A program made the position numbers and the translations under genes. Below are positions 5,444-7,746 of a DNA stretch of 7,746 nt, in pieces. The stretch is from JBDSTW01 sp039914705 (lineage in GTDB: Bacteria; Pseudomonadota; Gammaproteobacteria; SURF-13): contig JBDSOT010000170.1 of the NCBI GenBank assembly GCA_039914705.1, positions 1-7,746 on the forward strand, read 5' to 3'. Each line of letters opens with the position of its first letter. Position 1 is the first letter of the stretch. The notes beneath the pieces were generated by a model. It saw only the letters and a program-made list of their open reading frames with translations, did no database searches and had not been told where the DNA came from.

Positions 5444-6262
5444 ATGGCGGTATATGCCATCGGCGACGTACAGGGTTGCTTCGACGAACTGAAAAAATTG
5501 CTCGCGGTCATTGTGTTCGATGCCGGCCACGACACACTCTGGTTTGCCGGCGATCTGGTGAATCGTGGGCCGAAGTCATTACCGGTACTGCGTTTCGTCA
5601 AGGGCTTGGGCGAGCGCGCCATCACCGTGCTGGGCAACCACGACTTGCACATGCTGGCCGTAACACAAGGTCATGAACGCTATCATCGCAAGGATACTTT
5701 CGACGATGTGCTGGCCGCGCCGGATCGCGACGAGATTGTGGATTGGCTACGCCAACGGCCACTACTGCATCACGATGACAAGCTACAGGTAACGTTGATT
5801 CATGCGGGCCTGCCGCCGCAATGGGATTTGGTGCAGGCAATGGCGTGCGCCGCTGAGGTTGAGGCAGCACTGCGCGGCGCGGATTATTCCGCGTATCTGG
5901 AACACATGTACGGAAACGAACCTGCGCGTTGGTCGGAAACTCTGACCGGTCAGCAGCGCCTGCGTTACATAACAAATTGTTTTACCCGCCTGCGCTTTTG
6001 CGATACGCAGGGACGTCTGGCACTCGAGGAAAAAGGCGCACCCGGCAGCGCGCCCAAGCCTTATCTACCCTGGTTTACCGTGCCGGGCCGGCGCAGCGCG
6101 GATTTGAATATCGTGTTCGGCCATTGGTCCACATTGGGACCGTGCAGGGACAAGGGAATTTTCCCGCTCGATACCGGATGCTTATGGGGTGGTTCGCTAA
6201 CGGCATTGCAACTCGATTGCGAACCGAAGAAATGGTTTAGTGTAAGTTGTCGTGGGCGTTAA
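5444..6262 (+). CDS. apaH: Symmetrical diadenosine tetraphosphatase (bis(5'-nucleosyl)-tetraphosphatase)
   Basis: A 272-residue metallophosphatase of the PPP superfamily that hydrolyses Ap4A symmetrically to two ADP in the cytoplasm; in enterobacteria it also removes Np4-type RNA caps. Metal and catalytic motifs appear in order: GDVQGC (7-12), GDLVNRG (36-42), GNHD (64-67, with the catalytic His66), LIHAG (118-122), FGHW (225-228) and LDTGCLWGG (242-250), the last two being typical of ApaH. Length is close to the E. coli enzyme (280). Gln10 stands where E. coli has His, a substitution I recall as usual in many ApaH proteins. AGAGGA (5432-5437) is a good SD 6 nt before the ATG. The gene stands alone here, divergent from EF-hand gene 2 and convergent with the repeat-protein gene, rather than in the ksgA-apaG-apaH order of enterobacteria. 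No clear terminator follows. Confidence 0.95.
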   Translation: MAVYAIGDVQGCFDELKKLLAVIVFDAGHDTLWFAGDLVNRGPKSLPVLRFVKGLGERAITVLGNHDLHMLAVTQGHERYHRKDTFDDVLAAPDRDEIVDWLRQRPLLHHDDKLQVTLIHAGLPPQWDLVQAMACAAEVEAALRGADYSAYLEHMYGNEPARWSETLTGQQRLRYITNCFTRLRFCDTQGRLALEEKGAPGSAPKPYLPWFTVPGRRSADLNIVFGHWSTLGPCRDKGIFPLDTGCLWGGSLTALQLDCEPKKWFSVSCRGR

Positions 6263-6349
6263 AAAACTTCCGCTAAATAATTCATGAATCTCAAATCTCA
6301 TTCTGGGATAGCTATAAAATTTTACAACCTTAACGCACCTAGTTAACTA

Positions 6350-7678
6350 CTAATTCCGAAGTTTAATACTTGCCTCATGCCTGCCAGCATCCAATTTTTT
6401 CCTGCTCACTAAATAAATAGTCTCATCTTTTACCGCAAGGTAATGAAGCCGATTGGGCGATTCAAATTTAATTTTGCTCAGAATAAGGTCGTAGGCCTTT
6501 TCCTCGTGCCCATCGATCACCAAGAGTTCACCGCCGTCCGCATGCGCTCGGTAAAGGATGTGCGCACCGTCCGGACTGAATACCGGATCGGACTTTCCTA
6601 TACCCGAATAGTGACGTTGCTCTTCGCCATCCACTACCACAAATAACTCAGTCCCTTGGGCGACCCGATAGGCAACCTGCCTTCCGTCAGGACTGAAGAA
6701 CGGGGCGAATCGGCCAATATCGTCATACGGTTTCCCGGCCTCTCCATCAATCACTGCGACCTCTTTGCCATCTTTCACGGCGACATAGGCAATACGTTTC
6801 CCATCCGCGCTGAACACGGGGTTTTCCTGAGGAATACGCACATATTTGTCGCCGGCCTTACCATCGACGACAACGAATTCCTTGTCCTTGTCCTTCACTA
6901 CATAGGCAATGTGTTTGCCGTCCGCGCTAAAGGTTGGTGAGATGCTGACGATATCATCATAAGCTGCCTGCTCCTTGCCATCTATCACCAGGAATTTTTT
7001 GTTTCCCTCTCCGGCGACGTAAATTAAATGTTGGCTGTCGGGACTAAATAACGGAATGCTCGCTGAAAATGCCTCAAAGAGTTTATGTTCCTGGCCATCC
7101 AGTACAATCGCAACCTTGCCCGCATCCATCGCCCGATATGCAAAATGCCTGCTGTCCGGGCTGAATACGAGGCTGTTTTCACCAATGAAATCGTAGGGCT
7201 TGCCTTTTTTTCCATTGATGACAACGAAATATTTACCGCCTTCCGTAATGACATGCCCAAGGCGCTTGCTGTCCGGGCTGAATACGATAAAATGTTCGCG
7301 CTCGCCCAGGCTTTCGTAGAGCGGGCCTACTACGCCATCCAGCACCACGCTGGCCTTATCACCAAGCTTGGCCTTATATGCAAGGTGCATGCTGTCCGGG
7401 CTGAACACCGGCGTCGCCAAACCTTCATAAGCTTTGCCTTGCACCTCGTCGCGCACCGCATGCCAGTTATCTTTCAACTGCGCGACATACGCCACATGCT
7501 GACTGTCTGGGCTGAAAAATGTCTCGCGCTTGCCAATACCGTCGTAAAGTTTGCCGCGCCTCCCGTCAACGACTACAGCTTGTTTTTCGCCAACCTGAGT
7601 GACGTAGGCGAAATGTTTGCCGTCGGGACTCACCTGAAAAGATTCGCTCTTCCATGCGGAGACGTCCACACGACCCAT
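6350..7678 (-). CDS. Beta-propeller (WD40-like/PD40, TolB-type) repeat protein, start uncertain
   Basis: From the ATG at 7678 this is 442 residues built almost wholly of repeats of the form FSPDGKHxAYV...VVDGxxGKxYDxIG. The Ser of the FSPD/FSAD motif is at residues 17, 56, 93, 134, 173, 212, 251, 290, 329, 368 and (degenerate, ESPN) 407, so eleven units with a period of 39 residues (37 and 41 once each). This is the WD40-like beta-propeller repeat (PD40) seen in TolB and many proteins of unknown function. Such domains bind proteins or ligands and have no catalytic residues visible here. The frame has no stop between 7678 and the window edge at 7746; the extra residues (NPPAFSSA then KNNDTSRTEKN) look like the end of a signal peptide, so the real start may lie outside the window and the protein may be exported. 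Against that, TATAAT at 7742-7737 and GGA 7 nt before ATG 7678 would suit a start at 7678. The gene is convergent with apaH. Confidence 0.8.
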   Translation of the reverse strand: MGRVDVSAWKSESFQVSPDGKHFAYVTQVGEKQAVVVDGRRGKLYDGIGKRETFFSPDSQHVAYVAQLKDNWHAVRDEVQGKAYEGLATPVFSPDSMHLAYKAKLGDKASVVLDGVVGPLYESLGEREHFIVFSPDSKRLGHVITEGGKYFVVINGKKGKPYDFIGENSLVFSPDSRHFAYRAMDAGKVAIVLDGQEHKLFEAFSASIPLFSPDSQHLIYVAGEGNKKFLVIDGKEQAAYDDIVSISPTFSADGKHIAYVVKDKDKEFVVVDGKAGDKYVRIPQENPVFSADGKRIAYVAVKDGKEVAVIDGEAGKPYDDIGRFAPFFSPDGRQVAYRVAQGTELFVVVDGEEQRHYSGIGKSDPVFSPDGAHILYRAHADGGELLVIDGHEEKAYDLILSKIKFESPNRLHYLAVKDETIYLVSRKKLDAGRHEASIKLRN

Positions 7679-7736
7679 ATTTTTTTCCGTGCGCGAAGTG
7701 TCATTATTTTTAGCAGAGCTAAATGCGGGGGGGTTG

Positions 7737-7742
7737 ATTATA
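7737..7742 (-). promoter_or_regulatory. Possible -10 box for the repeat-protein gene
   Basis: A perfect TATAAT on the minus strand, 59 nt before the ATG at 7678. The matching -35 would lie outside the window, and the same bases are open coding sequence in the frame of the repeat protein, so this may be chance. Confidence 0.25.
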
Positions 7743-7746
7743 AAAG

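Noticed and set aside
5465..5479. Gln10 replacing His in the first metal motif of ApaH as a sign of lost activity
   Set aside because: GDxQGC is, from family knowledge, a normal variant in many proteobacterial ApaH proteins, and all other motifs are intact.
6263..6349. Terminator between the convergent apaH and repeat-protein genes
   Set aside because: Only weak pairings (AAGTT/AACTT; AGTTAACT) without a GC stem were seen.

Overview
The window looks like ordinary chromosome of a free-living beta- or gammaproteobacterium. The evidence is the left-edge pair of an FmdB-type zinc-ribbon gene followed by a DUF502 membrane-protein gene (a pair usually found just upstream of aspS in these classes), together with a symmetrical Ap4A hydrolase (ApaH) and an Atm1-type ABC exporter. 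Coding regions are moderately GC-rich and the intergenic regions around 4020-4140, 4430-4620 and 5170-5440 are clearly AT-rich. I cannot name the species. No rRNA, tRNA, CRISPR array or insertion sequence was seen, and no gene-free stretch exceeds 300 bases.

Layout. Positions 1-617 (minus): DUF502 protein (cut by the left edge) downstream of the FmdB-family gene. Positions 618-805: a divergent promoter region. Positions 806-3495 (plus): an Atm1/ABCB7-like half-transporter and, 17 nt later, a short-chain dehydrogenase/reductase, closed by a strong hairpin terminator at 3552-3595. Positions 3601-5170 (minus): three small genes, which are two exported single-EF-hand proteins with Ser/Gly-rich tails flanking a KGG-repeat (GsiB/YciG/LEA-like) stress protein. 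Positions 5444-6262 (plus): apaH. Positions 6350 to the right edge (minus): a beta-propeller-type protein of 11 repeats with a 39-residue period, whose reading frame is still open at the right end of the window.

How the parts may work together. FmdB/DUF502, the Atm1-like exporter/SDR pair and apaH are conserved or housekeeping-type neighbours. The accessory-looking part is the EF-hand / KGG / EF-hand block. Each gene has a good Shine-Dalgarno site, and each has a GAAC-containing element 90-130 nt upstream; two of these share an identical 12-mer. This fits a small co-regulated stress block (desiccation, osmotic or envelope/metal stress), but that is inference. The most striking piece of structure is a perfect 14-bp inverted repeat with a 4-nt loop inside the first EF-hand gene. 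It lies over a His/Met-rich segment between the EF-hand and the Ser/Gly tail and places an SD-like AAGG in the mRNA loop ahead of an in-frame ATG.
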